Part shown: in pieces, positions 22,097 to 32,858 of the stretch
Numbering within the stretch: position 1 is the stretch's first letter
How the letters are laid out: each line of letters starts with the position of its first letter
NCBI GenBank assembly: GCA_000333855.2
Contig: CM007318.1
Location: forward strand, 729,159 to 793,158
Direction of reading: 5' to 3'
DNA from: Endotrypanum monterogeii
Lineage: Eukaryota > Euglenozoa > Kinetoplastea > Trypanosomatida > Trypanosomatidae
Length of the DNA stretch: 64,000 nucleotides
The notes under the pieces: model-generated
Seen by the model: the letters and a program-made list of their open reading frames with translations, nothing else
What the model was told of the DNA's origin: nothing
The model's database searches: none
Translations under genes and position numbers: made by a program

Positions 22097-25000
22097 TTAG
22101 TTTGTTGGCCGCCCGAGAGACTTCAAGTCGAGGGGACGCTTTGGCTCGGGGTATAATTCGTTGTCTAGCTCTACCAGCTGATCAAAAAAGCCCTTGTTGG
22201 GCAAAATTGCAGGTCGCCCCTTCTTGGTAACGAGATAAGCCTCATCTAGCCGCATACCCCTCTTCATCATGAGGTAAGCAATCACCGTTGTGGCGGACCG
22301 CGACAGACCTGCGAAGCAGTGCACTAAACATCCACTTTTCTTTGCCTGGCTCTCCTCGATAAATTTTACCGCCTCACTGAACGAAGTTCTAATGTCAGCG
22401 CCGGGAATGTCATCTACAACGATTACCTTGTGTTGACCACCCTCCGGTGGCACGGGTACCAGCTGCCGCCCGACCGTTAGCAAATAGGTAATATTCAGCT
22501 TTCGATAGACGATTTGTGACTGCGCAGAGCGAAGACTGCCGCAGTAGAGATATGGCACAATCTCATCTGGGTACAGCTTGTTCCAATTGACCGTAATGTT
22601 GGGCAGTTCATTATCGAGGTTTTGTTGATGATATTGCTTGTAGAGCGACGGCTCGTTGTCCAGAGCAATGGTGAGATCATCGAAGCGCCTCAGCACAGAC
22701 GGCGAGGGAAACGTCATTAGGTGGTCGTTGGCGGCGAGGTATATTACCTTCAGATTGGGGGATGCCATCGCCACCTTGGAGGCACTCCTGCTGATGCCCC
22801 CCAGCGAAAGAGTGAGGTTGCTTGACGAGCCCGCGAGACGCGTGGTGCTCAGCGGCGCAGTTGTTGTTGGGACATTCTCCAGGAGGTTTGACGTGCTGGA
22901 ACCCAGCGGGGACGGCAAGATATGAAGCAAACTGTCAGGTATGCTGATAAAGTTGTTGTAGTCCAGCGCGGCAGAAATGAGAGAGCTGAGATGGACGAAG
23001 CTCTGCGGTAGATCGGAGAGAGAGTTGTGGCTTGCATCCAGGTTTTCCAGTGCGGAAAGTTTACCGAGACTCTCTGGAAGATCGGTGAGCCTATTATAAG
23101 ACACGATCAGTTTTCGCAGGTGAATCAATAAGCTCAGCTCGCCCGGCAGCGAGGTGAGGTTATTCTGGGAGATATCCAAAAAAATCAGCTGTAGCAGTGG
23201 CGGATCGTACACCCCAGACGGAACCTCGTCTAGCCCGTAGTTGTACAGGAGTAGCTCACATTCGTTGGTGTTGCGGCAGTGTTCTAGCTCCTGTTCCCAG
23301 TCGCCGTCATCCTCGAACTCTTCAGCCTTGGCAAGGGCCAACCTCTTCGTATCTTTCGTTTTCAGGAGTGAAATCTTGGACGAGGCTGGAAAAGAAAGGG
23401 AGCCGGCCTCCCTTGGGGTGAGCTGGTCGGCACGGCCAAGGGAGATGCTTGCCCTTCCTACGGTGTTGGTGGTGGTGCTGCAACCGAGGCTTAGCCTACC
23501 GCCGGAGAACCCGCGAAGTCCACGGAAGCTAATCGAGCTTCGGCCATTGGTGACCGACAAGCTCTGATCGCTCATGTCATCCGGAAGGTGAATGACGCTC
23601 TCCATATCCCCAAGTATCCCTCCTTTTGAGGTACTGATGAGGGTATTGCTGCGGACTGCATTCCACCGCTCCACTGCCCGCTGCGCAACCAGGTGCGTTG
23701 TGAGAGAACCTATCGGAAAATTTGCTCTCATCTCGAGAGTCTCCAGAGCATGTACATCGGGTACCGTCGATGGCAGCACCAGTACGGCCCTGCTTCTGCC
23801 CTCTTTCGTATGCTCGATGGTGTGTATCAGTAACGGCACGAGCTCGTGTCCGTCCTTGTGGCAGTTGCCGACGGAACATTTGCCGCAGCGAACATAACCG
23901 TCGCATTCGGAGCACTGATAGAGGGCCACCGTTAATTCAGCGCCGCACTGGCCACAAAGCAAGTTGTCTCCCTGAAACGAGAGAACTATGGACCTCTCAC
24001 CTATCATGCCGGTGTTAACCGAGATGTCAGCCGACGACTCGCCGACGGGAAAGGTACTCTCACTGAAAAAGTTGAGCATTTGGCTCTCTTGGAACGGATC
24101 GTGGGCAAGAACGTCCAGCATGCGGGCCTCGTCACGCGTCTCTGGCTTCGAGTGCACCGCATCTTTCATCTCTTCTTCTGTTACCTCTACAGTCACCCTC
24201 GGTAGGCTTTGCATAGCGTGCATGTCCTCAAAGAACCTGTGCCGCAACGCAGCCCGCGCATCTGCAAACTTTCCCTCCAGCGCGTCCTCGATGAAGGAGA
24301 CTAATGCGGGTGGTAACCCTGCCGTTGGCTGGTGGAGAGTTTTCAGTACGGGCTCCACCTCAAACGTGAAACGCCTCTCTCCATCGCGCAGCTCTGACCA
24401 TACAGAGCTAAAAATCTCTGGCAGAACTGAAGCCCCCAGAAGACCCACACAAAACATGTCTACACTGGGGCCGTGAAGTGGTGTCTGTCGCTGCACCCAC
24501 GAGGGTAGAGAATAGAGAGGCGTGCCTGCCGCAATAGAGTCGGCCAAAGCCTCCTCAGTCACGAAGAGCGGACCAAAGTCGGCAATGCGATACGTGAGAG
24601 TGTGTGCATAAAAAAATATGTTCGATGGAGACAAGGAGAGATGCGCCACACCGTTATCGTGCAGGTGTACCAGGCCACTGAGCACATCAGCCAAGAACTT
24701 TGGCAGTGTAGGTGAAGAGGACGCACTACTCTTCATGGGCGGTATCGCTTGAATGGCACCGTCTGGAATGTACTCCTGCAGTACGAAGCAATTCACTTTT
24801 TTGTCCTCGACTATGTCGATGAAGCGCAGTATGTTCGGGTGGTCGACCTTACGAGAAAAAACGAGCTGACGGCGCATCTCCCGTGTCCATGCTTCCCTAC
24901 CAGGCGTTTGTAATCGCTTCAAGATCGATCGGTAGATAATCTTGAAGGAAAACTGTTTCGAGGGGTTCCTGCGAAGGTGGACCAGCATCGTCTCTGAAAA

Positions 25001-26836
25001 GCGACCCTCACCGAGAAAAGCGTCCACGTAGAAGCCGTTCCGCTGCTGCGTACGGAATGTGGGTGCAGCCACGCTACTCATCGAGCTACCTCTCAGAAGC
25101 AGCGCACTCATGGTCTGGTCACCAAAGCTGCTCGTCATCGACATGTTCCGGATCAAGGGTGAGGCCCCCACTATCAAACCACGCTTGAAAAAAGAGTGCT
25201 GAAGTAGCTGCGCCACACTTGGCCTCCTCGAGGGCTTCTTCTCGAGACACCACCTGATCGCCTCCTCGAGGTCGCTCGCAAAGCCCCACTGAGGACGCTG
25301 GGGGAATTGAAGCTCGTAACTGAGCAGCCGTTCATACACCTGCACGTACGAGCACTCGGCAATCTCTATCGGATCGCTACCGTAGGCGAGGCGGTACATA
25401 AGCACGCCAAAGCCCCAGACATCCACCGCAGCTGCTCCACTCACGCCGTCATCGGAGATGACGTCAATCTTTCCAGTCGCGTACGGGCCAAGAGAGTCGA
25501 ACACTTCAGGCGCAAGGCACGCCAGCTCGCCGTTAAACACAAGATCTTCTGGACACTGTACCGCGAATAGACGCCAAAATCCGGCGTCGGAGATACACAT
25601 GTGTCCATCATTACTTTCAAGCACGTTGTCAGGCTTCAGGTTGTGGTGATATACCCGATGGGAGTGCAGGGTGCGCAGACCCGTGCCTACCTCAGTGAGG
25701 ATGCGGCGCAACTTGTCGGGATCATGCGAGAGTCGACCGGCATACTTGCTTATGTTCCCTTTCGGGTAGTACTTGGTGATGACGATCATGTTTTCCTGGG
25801 TTTCATCATTGAGAACGTCGACTATGCGTAAGATATTCTGATGCAATATGTTTACGAGGACACGCTGCTCTGCCGTGATATCTACAATCAGTGGACGCCG
25901 GAGAACAAAGCTGATGACCTTGAGGATATGAAATACCGGATCTTTGGAGGAGCTATGGACCAGGGATCCGTTCGCACTCGATGCAGATATATTCCAGCTT
26001 GAATCCGCGGCGCACTCGCGAGTGGCGAAATAGCTACGACCAATTGTACCTGCATTGTAGGCAGCGCGCAGACAGTAGCCGTTAATAATCTCGTCTTGGT
26101 GTAGCTCGGGAATGCAGATAACACTCGACCGGTTCGATAAAGAGACCTCTGGGTGATTCAAAAACAGTGGGCCCACCGAGCTGGTGCGGAGGGCGGAGAG
26201 GACGACGTACATCGCCTTCTCCTCCTCGTTGGGCAGCTCCACGTCGAGGCCCTCACACTTTCGAATAATCGAGTCGACACGCATTACAACGCGGACGGCG
26301 CGAGGGGATAAATTTTGTAGTCCTCCGGGAAAACTCTCTGGTGGTCCGTGGGTGTCCGTGTGTCGCAAAGCCTCCTGCTCGTCATGCACACGTGGAGCAA
26401 CGTCTGGAGCTGCGCACGCTGAGGGTGGCTTCAACCGATCGGACAAAATCCGACGTGGTGACGTATTGCGCTCCAGAGAGCTTCCTGTAACGGAACCGCC
26501 AGCGGACAAGGGTTCCTCATTACCACGACTACTACACACCTTCAGGCCAGCATTGCTGGCTGTAGCGGTACTTCGGTTCGGGGGGCTAATGTGCATAGCA
26601 CCGGATCGCATGAGCGGATCGGTACCGTTGCCGACGTCGACGCCGCCTGAGCTGCTGCTGTTGCAAGGTGGTGCAGATCCGTTTTGCTTTGGATCAGTGC
26701 TACCGACAAAGCCCCGTGAAAGTTTGGACTTCGATACGCTCCGCATATCATTACAGGAGGCTAAGCAATCACTTCCGCACTGGGCAACCTTCGTGTGAGC
26801 CACGCCCGCGTTCGCTGAGCCACACAAGACACCCAT
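22097..26836 (-). CDS. Kinatase: two pseudokinase-like domains, zinc finger, LRRs and dual-specificity phosphatase
   Basis: The frame opens at 26848 with TTG; the first ATG is 26836, giving 1579 residues. Domains in order are as follows. A first kinase fold (about 275-560) has HHNLKPDN with Asn 399 in place of the catalytic Asp, and DAG at 417-419 instead of DFG. A second kinase fold (about 605-880) has a good glycine loop (LGEGRFSETML), Lys 632 and DFG at 753, but HLSLSPSN with Ser 734 where the catalytic Asp belongs. A ZZ/B-box-like zinc finger spans about 959-1005 (CGQC, CSEC, CGKC, then His/Cys). Leucine-rich repeats lie at about 1195-1300. The C-terminal phosphatase carries HCFAGLSRS with Cys 1507 and Arg 1513, plus an upstream VVDDIPGAD loop for the general acid. 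Kinase-phosphatase fusions called kinatases are described in trypanosomatids. The phosphatase looks active; the kinase folds look regulatory. Localisation is unknown. Confidence 0.92.
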   Translation of the reverse strand: MGVLCGSANAGVAHTKVAQCGSDCLASCNDMRSVSKSKLSRGFVGSTDPKQNGSAPPCNSSSSGGVDVGNGTDPLMRSGAMHISPPNRSTATASNAGLKVCSSRGNEEPLSAGGSVTGSSLERNTSPRRILSDRLKPPSACAAPDVAPRVHDEQEALRHTDTHGPPESFPGGLQNLSPRAVRVVMRVDSIIRKCEGLDVELPNEEEKAMYVVLSALRTSSVGPLFLNHPEVSLSNRSSVICIPELHQDEIINGYCLRAAYNAGTIGRSYFATRECAADSSWNISASSANGSLVHSSSKDPVFHILKVISFVLRRPLIVDITAEQRVLVNILHQNILRIVDVLNDETQENMIVITKYYPKGNISKYAGRLSHDPDKLRRILTEVGTGLRTLHSHRVYHHNLKPDNVLESNDGHMCISDAGFWRLFAVQCPEDLVFNGELACLAPEVFDSLGPYATGKIDVISDDGVSGAAAVDVWGFGVLMYRLAYGSDPIEIAECSYVQVYERLLSYELQFPQRPQWGFASDLEEAIRWCLEKKPSRRPSVAQLLQHSFFKRGLIVGASPLIRNMSMTSSFGDQTMSALLLRGSSMSSVAAPTFRTQQRNGFYVDAFLGEGRFSETMLVHLRRNPSKQFSFKIIYRSILKRLQTPGREAWTREMRRQLVFSRKVDHPNILRFIDIVEDKKVNCFVLQEYIPDGAIQAIPPMKSSASSSPTLPKFLADVLSGLVHLHDNGVAHLSLSPSNIFFYAHTLTYRIADFGPLFVTEEALADSIAAGTPLYSLPSWVQRQTPLHGPSVDMFCVGLLGASVLPEIFSSVWSELRDGERRFTFEVEPVLKTLHQPTAGLPPALVSFIEDALEGKFADARAALRHRFFEDMHAMQSLPRVTVEVTEEEMKDAVHSKPETRDEARMLDVLAHDPFQESQMLNFFSESTFPVGESSADISVNTGMIGERSIVLSFQGDNLLCGQCGAELTVALYQCSECDGYVRCGKCSVGNCHKDGHELVPLLIHTIEHTKEGRSRAVLVLPSTVPDVHALETLEMRANFPIGSLTTHLVAQRAVERWNAVRSNTLISTSKGGILGDMESVIHLPDDMSDQSLSVTNGRSSISFRGLRGFSGGRLSLGCSTTTNTVGRASISLGRADQLTPREAGSLSFPASSKISLLKTKDTKRLALAKAEEFEDDGDWEQELEHCRNTNECELLLYNYGLDEVPSGVYDPPLLQLIFLDISQNNLTSLPGELSLLIHLRKLIVSYNRLTDLPESLGKLSALENLDASHNSLSDLPQSFVHLSSLISAALDYNNFISIPDSLLHILPSPLGSSTSNLLENVPTTTAPLSTTRLAGSSSNLTLSLGGISRSASKVAMASPNLKVIYLAANDHLMTFPSPSVLRRFDDLTIALDNEPSLYKQYHQQNLDNELPNITVNWNKLYPDEIVPYLYCGSLRSAQSQIVYRKLNITYLLTVGRQLVPVPPEGGQHKVIVVDDIPGADIRTSFSEAVKFIEESQAKKSGCLVHCFAGLSRSATTVIAYLMMKRGMRLDEAYLVTKKGRPAILPNKGFFDQLVELDNELYPEPKRPLDLKSLGRPTN

Positions 26837-29800
26837 TCCCGCGTACAATACAAATATAAGGAGGTGTTAGTGGGCAACTGAAATACCAAGAATGGGTAAT
26901 GGTGCCTGAAACAAGCCCTACGCATGCACTCAATGTAACGGAGAAATTGTAAAAAAGGTGGGGATATAAAACCAAAAAAAAGCAGATGAAATAGCGGCTG
27001 TATGTTTTTTTTTCTTAAACAATGTTACTGTTGTGGCGCTGCTTGTTTTTTTTTTCCAGCCTGTCCGTGAAGAGAGAAGGGAAGGGGTAAATGAAAAAAC
27101 GGGAAAAATTGACAACAGCCACAGATGCACACACACACACACACACACAAGAAAAAAGAGTAAGGTAGAAAGACACAGAAACAAAAGGATGATAGTGAGA
27201 GGGGGGGAGGGAGGGTATGAGGGGGAGAGGAAGCCGTGTTACAAAGAGGAAGAGGTATCACAGCGATACAAAGTTTGTAAGCAAACACACAGGTAACACC
27301 CTCTGAGCTGAAACACGAAGTCTCTCTGGCACCAAAACAAACATCAACAGTCACAGCAGGTATTTTTTTTTTTTGAGGGGAGAATAGACGCGAGAACATG
27401 AAAAAAAAAAAAGAACGAGAAAATGGGGGAGGCAAGAAGAAACCACTCTCGAAGAAGTATTTTATTTTTTTCGTTTTTATGTTCAAGGATAGGTCAGAAT
27501 TACGAAAGAAAGGAGTAGACGATGGACGCAAGAGACCAAAAAAAAAAAATGGAGTCTACAACGAGGCCCCGAGAGAAGAGAGATGATACGTGTGGTGAAA
27601 TGAGGGAGAGGAGGAGGGGGGAAAGGGTGACAACACTGTTCGTACCAAATACAATGATGGAGGAATGTGCGAAAAGAAAAAGGGGCAAAAAAGTGTGGGT
27701 AGGGACTGGGGAGAGAAGGAAGAGATCTGGACGTGCAGTGGCATAGGGAGAGTGAGTCGTGCAATCACCTCAGCAGCAGAATACCGTCAATGGAAGCGAT
27801 AATGGCGTGCAGGCCGACCTACACTCCGGGAAGGGAAGACGGAGGAGAGAGAGAAGCAAAGCGGACAAGCTAAAGTCACAAATGAGTGATTCACACGTCT
27901 ATGGCAAGAAAAAAAAAAAGAGGCACCTACTCTACAAACAAAAAGTTTTTCCTGTGTCCAAATAATAATAATATTAAGAGTACAAATAAAACAACGGAAC
28001 AACAAGAGGCCAAGAAAGAAACGAAAACAGCGACTATTGCAGAAAGAAAAGAGGGAAGAACCCTCCCCAACCGCTGACAACGTCAAAGCGTCCCCTCCTC
28101 GTCCTCTTTCCCCCCTCCTCTCCGCCCAACCTCTTAACCTACAATACGGGTTGAAATAAGAAGCAATTGACGAAGAACACAAGAAGAAGCTCACAGTAAT
28201 TTTTTTAGTCGTTTTGAAAACTTTTTTGGTTGTTTCCCTTTTTCCTGAACTCGATACCTCCAAACGGAACCTGCAAACTTGAAGAAACAAAGGAAAATGA
28301 GGGCACGCAAAACAAATTAAAAAAACACGCGAAGTCAAAGACGAAGAAAAACCGATTGATTCATGCAAATGGATAAAAAAAGGGGGAGGGGAAAAGCACC
28401 ACAAAAAAACACGGCGGGTAAGGGGTCAGAGGGTTAGATATGGTAGGAGCAGAGAACAGGAGCAGGGAGATGACCAGGTACACCGGTGATCAGCTCAAGA
28501 GAAAAAAGCAACGTGAGAGACGAAATACAATAATGGGAAAGCAGGCAGAATAGGGGCACCCACCCCACAGTCAGGGGGACCTTTGGCTCTGTGTGTGTGT
28601 GTGTGTGTGTGTACGTGTGGGAGAGAGGAGGAATTCTCCTGGGTATGCAGCCCTGAGAAAGGGGGTGAGAAGGAGTGGGTGGGAAACGCACAAAGAGGAA
28701 GGAAGTGTCAAATGAGAGAAACCATCAAATATGTTCGCATCTCGATCGCTACTAGACGCGTAAGGTTGACCCGTCATCATTACCAGAACATATTTTTTCT
28801 TACATTCCTCACCATATTTGTTGGGGGAGGAGGGGGTCAGTTACGAGACGGTGAGATTCAGTCAGGAAATCCCGCACTAGGATATGATGGCGAACATATA
28901 TATATATATATAGTTACTCTGTTGGCGCTCTCGCTTATTTCAAATGCATTTTTTTTTTTCGGTACATCTCCCCCGTCTCTGATTTTGTCGACCAAAAGAG
29001 AAAAAATTGCTTTTCTAGAAATCTCTGCGTCGTCTGACTCAGACAGAAGATGTCAGACGCGCCAAACCGACTCTCCCCAAAATAATTTGATGATCGCCTT
29101 TCCTGCTCTGCGCCACTCATCTCCCGCTACCCTTTCCTCCCTCCCTACTCGCTAACCCCCCCCCCTTAGCCCCCACCCAAGCGCCATCTCTCATGAAATC
29201 TTGAAGTCTCGTGGGAATGGAACCATTTACAATCCACGTCAGCAATGCATTCGAACAACACCATTGTCGCTGGAATCCATCACAGGCATCCAGTCATCCG
29301 TTTTTTTTAGTGGGCGGGTGCGTTTGTAAGGTAAACCCCTCAAGACAATGGCACACGCACTCATGAAAGAGTGGATAGTGAGCAAAGGTGAGGGGAGGTT
29401 CGGAAACGAGACACAAGAGAGAAAAGAAGAAAAAAATAAGAGGAATGCACGTAAAAAAAAAGGGGGGGCAAGAGAAGGACAGACAACACACACTCACTGC
29501 TCAGCCGTACACAAAACCACACCGATTACTGTAGAAAATGGAAAATATGCCTGGATTTATGCAGAACAGCGTAGAAGGTAGAGGATGAGAAAAACAGAAT
29601 CAGTTGATGGAAAAAAAAAAGAGGTGGGGAACCGAAATAAAGCCCATTTGGATCCACCACGTCATGGACAGAAGAGGGGGAAAAAAATATGCAGGTGAGC
29701 AGCATCCAAGACAAGCCACATACCCACAGACAAATACGGAGATGAGTGAGCCGGCAAGACACATGGAAATGACTCAGTGCTCCAACACCCACACCCATCA

Positions 29801-30004
29801 TAAAATATATATATATATATATCTGGCTCCGGAGGTGAAGGCACACAGCGAAGCACTCCTGCTGCGAAGAGAGAAATTGTGTTCAATCAAAGGGGGAGAG
29901 CGAGTGTTCATGCGAGCCTCATCTCCTCATCACCGCTATATATATATATTTTTTTCCGGGCGTACGCTGTACCACTCTAGAACTACAGTGGCCTCTTTTA
30001 GAGC
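26837..30004. other. 3.2-kb spacer downstream of the disulfide isomerase gene
   Basis: No gene seen. It contains a CA tract (about 27126-27149), a GT tract (about 28589-28613), TA tracts (about 28895-28913, 29803-29822 and 29936-29950) and many plus-strand A-tracts. The TA tract at 29936 lies only about 55 bp past the isomerase stop codon, so it is almost surely in that mRNA's 3' UTR. Confidence 0.55.
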
Positions 30005-31300
30005 CTAAGCAGCACTGACACGCTCTGTGATGAGATGCACCTCGCCGCTGAGGATACGATGCATGATTTCCTCAAACTTGCCGTTCGAGTCAATGTGCTC
30101 GAGAAGAGCGTATCGCACCGTTTCTGGTTTCGAGTGGCGCAGCACCACAATAGACCCTGCCAAAGAAGTCTCCGCATCACCAGAGGGCGTTAACGTGACG
30201 CCGAAATCTGTCTGCAGCTGTTGAAGCAGCTCCTTCCTGTGTTGGGATGTCTCGAAAAAGAGCAGCGGGTCGTTCTGAAAGGACCCGTAGACGAGATCCA
30301 AGCGAACACCCTCGCTGAGACTGAACACACACAAAGGAGACTGCCCACGAATCTTTCGAGTGTGCGGCGCGCAAAACTGCGAAATCACCGTTGGCGTGTA
30401 CTCCATCGGTGCCACGGGTAGCGCAACAGAAGACTGCGGCGGGGTTGCAGGCTTCTGCTGCTGCTCCTGGTCTAGGTTCACAGAAGTCGCTTCAGCCCCG
30501 GCGTTGGCACCACAACGGTTCTCCAAGCAGTCGAGGAAAAAGTGGGCGACGGGCTCATAGGCAATAGTATTTTTTGCGTACGGGACCATTTCAAACTTTT
30601 CAGGTGAATCGCCTTCCTCTGGGGTGTAGCGCAGCACGCCAAGCATCGGGAGTTGTGACACCCCAAAGGCCGCCGCCAGCCCCTTGTCAGCGCTGAAGCT
30701 ACCCGCGAACACTAGCGGCAGAGCTTTCAGTTTCGGGGAGAGAGACATAACGGATAGCATCGGCGGCACCTTGGCCTTGGCGGAGAACAGCACGCCGACC
30801 ATTTTATTCGGGGCATTGCGAACAGCCTGCTTGATCTGTTCCTCTGAGTTCACCTTCACAATGTCCCTAGAGCTGATATCTCCCACAACCAAGCCCTGCA
30901 GAGCTGCCGCTGTCCGTTCGCCATTGTAATCCTCCGGTGAAGAAATCAACTTGGCGCCACTCCTCCAATACTTGATGGTCGGAAAGCCACGAACGCCAAA
31001 CTGCTGCCCGATATGCGTGTACTTGTCAGCATCAATCGCGCCAACGCGGACCGTGCCCTTCATCAGCTCGGCAAAGCGCTCAAACTGGGGATGAAATTGT
31101 TTGCAGTGGCCACACCACGGCGCATAAAAAAGAATCACCACCGGTTTGTGCGTGTTGACAAATTTGTCCAGCGAAGCAGGCGTGAGCTCGGTGACTGCCG
31201 ACGACTTGCCGTAGGGAAACGCCAGTGCAGTCTGCAAGACACACGCAGCGACCACCAGCGCCCCAATAAGGCGCACTAGCAAGGCCATGGTGCACCGCAT
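30005..31300 (-). CDS. Protein disulfide isomerase, one CGHC thioredoxin domain (P5-like)
   Basis: The frame opens at 31333 with GTG. The first ATG is at 31300 (431 residues), with a second at 31288. A signal peptide follows the second Met (ALLVRLIGALVVAACVL, likely cut after ALA). An a-type thioredoxin domain begins near residue 35 with FYAPWCGHCKQFHP (active Cys about 63 and 66), DADKY and GFPTIKYW, closest in style to PDIA6/P5. A second, cysteine-poor thioredoxin-like domain follows, then a C-terminal region of unknown fold. It should form or rearrange disulfides of secretory proteins in the ER. The C-terminus ends TERVSAA, without a KDEL-type retention signal, and there is no transmembrane anchor, so retention must occur another way or the protein is secreted. 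P5 proteins usually carry two active domains; here I see one. Confidence 0.92.
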   Translation of the reverse strand: MRCTMALLVRLIGALVVAACVLQTALAFPYGKSSAVTELTPASLDKFVNTHKPVVILFYAPWCGHCKQFHPQFERFAELMKGTVRVGAIDADKYTHIGQQFGVRGFPTIKYWRSGAKLISSPEDYNGERTAAALQGLVVGDISSRDIVKVNSEEQIKQAVRNAPNKMVGVLFSAKAKVPPMLSVMSLSPKLKALPLVFAGSFSADKGLAAAFGVSQLPMLGVLRYTPEEGDSPEKFEMVPYAKNTIAYEPVAHFFLDCLENRCGANAGAEATSVNLDQEQQQKPATPPQSSVALPVAPMEYTPTVISQFCAPHTRKIRGQSPLCVFSLSEGVRLDLVYGSFQNDPLLFFETSQHRKELLQQLQTDFGVTLTPSGDAETSLAGSIVVLRHSKPETVRYALLEHIDSNGKFEEIMHRILSGEVHLITERVSAA

Positions 31301-31332
31301 CTTCTGGCAAGCTGCGACCTCACCGAGGAGCA

Positions 31333-31366
31333 CTCAGGTAATATACGGAGAAAAAGAAAAGTGTCC
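31333..31366 (-). promoter_or_regulatory. Candidate spliced-leader acceptor for the disulfide isomerase mRNA
   Basis: In the transcribed sense a pyrimidine tract (cacttttctttttctccg, 31349-31366) is followed by the first AG at 31333-31334. Splicing there would leave about 32 bases before the ATG at 31300 and would remove the GTG that opens the frame, which supports the ATG start. Confidence 0.45.
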
Positions 31367-31898
31367 ACGGAATCCCGAGGGCAAGAGCGAGTCAGGTGTG
31401 AACGAGGGCGTCTCAAACTCCAAAACCCAAGTAAGAAATAATGGGACACCAGGAAGGAAAGCGCTGATGCCTTCTCCGGCGAGCGGAGAAATCGAGACAC
31501 ACCAGAGAAATCTGCCGAATATATGCAAACAGCGGTGCAGAGGATCACGGGATTGGAAAGTAAAAATCCGAGAGGTTGGAGCGTCTCTGATGAATATTAA
31601 TAAAAATAATAATTAAAAAAAAAAAAGTAGTCAGATCAGCAGTGTGCAAACGAGAGCTGGTAGCCGAAAGCGTACGTCAAACGAAAGGTAGGGTGTACAG
31701 GGCTTACGCACACTAGTTCGCAGTCACCCAGAGAGGCCTCAACGATATGCACCGCAACCGTAGCAGGACAACGTCCACAGGTCAAGGTATTTGTGCCTCT
31801 CTCGACGTGGGCCCTGCAACCGATACCTGGCGAAACACCTGCGGCTGTGATATGCCAGTATTCTAGAAATATGAAAGCGGAAAAAAAGAAGATTCCTC

Positions 31899-31938
31899 TG
31901 TCTGTGTGTGTGTGTGTGTGTGTGTCTGTGTGTGTGTG
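31899..31938. repeat. GT/CA microsatellite with one interruption
   Basis: A GT run broken once by a C; it reads as CA repeats in the transcribed sense. Confidence 0.85.
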
Positions 31939-32650
31939 TTTTATTTTCCTTTCACTTGCAGGTGGCAACGATAGCTTTCTCTGAAGCGATGTCTGGAAAA
32001 GAGGGGAAACGGCCAAACGTGGTGATTGTGAGAAGCTGCATCCCGCGGAGATGTGCACATACGTAGGTATGCAGCAAAAAGAAACATTTTTTTTTTGTTG
32101 TTGTTGTCGGTGTTGAGAGGCGTGTGAAACAGACAAAGAGATGGGGGAGGGGGGGAGGCGGGGGTTGTAGGAAATGAAACCAATTGAAGAGAAGGGAGGA
32201 ACAGTGACTCGAACAAGCTGATGTACATCGGCCCTATACAGAAGGCGTGCAGAGACCAGAATATGAGCAGAATTGAAGAGGTGCTCACACAAGAAAAATG
32301 ACGAATAAGGTGGAGTCCCACAGAGCAAGTCTCACCGGCAAGGGCGACTGCTACCGAAAAAAAAAAAAATCAGAACAACCACACACGCCCACGCACGCAC
32401 ATCGCAGAAACTATCGCAATGACGTGTCTCAGAAAGTTTCTCTTAAAGATGGCATGCTCATCCGTGAGAGTAGGTCTCCCCACCAGAGTTTTTTTTTTGT
32501 TTTCGTTGTTCCAAGTCGACCGGTATGGTAAGGCACGCCCAACGTGAACCTTGTCTGCCCGCGACCTTATGTGTGGCCAGGGCAGCAGCCTGGCCTTCTA
32601 CTGGATAGCCCAAAGAGTGCGCACAAGAAAAAAAAATCTAAGAACAAAAA

Positions 32651-32651
<1 letters not shown>

Positions 32652-32687
<36 letters not shown>
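32652..32687. repeat. TA microsatellite closed by ACT/AGT (perfect inverted repeat)
   Basis: A TA run with act at the left end and agt at the right, giving 18-base complementary arms. This is the same ACTA...TAGT closure as the tract at 2174-2209. It lies about 170 bp from repeat copy 2. Confidence 0.8.
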
Positions 32688-32688
<1 letters not shown>

Positions 32689-32858
32689 GTAAAAAACATG
32701 AGTCTTACAGAGCCTTCATCCCTCACCATAGAGTAAATGATCGTCCTTCAAAGAAAAAAAAAGCACCGAGTTGGAGCATATATATAATAAATAAAGCGTG
32801 GTGCAAAAAAAAAAAAAAAGGCAAAATAAATATGACACGGTAAATGCTTACAATGCTT

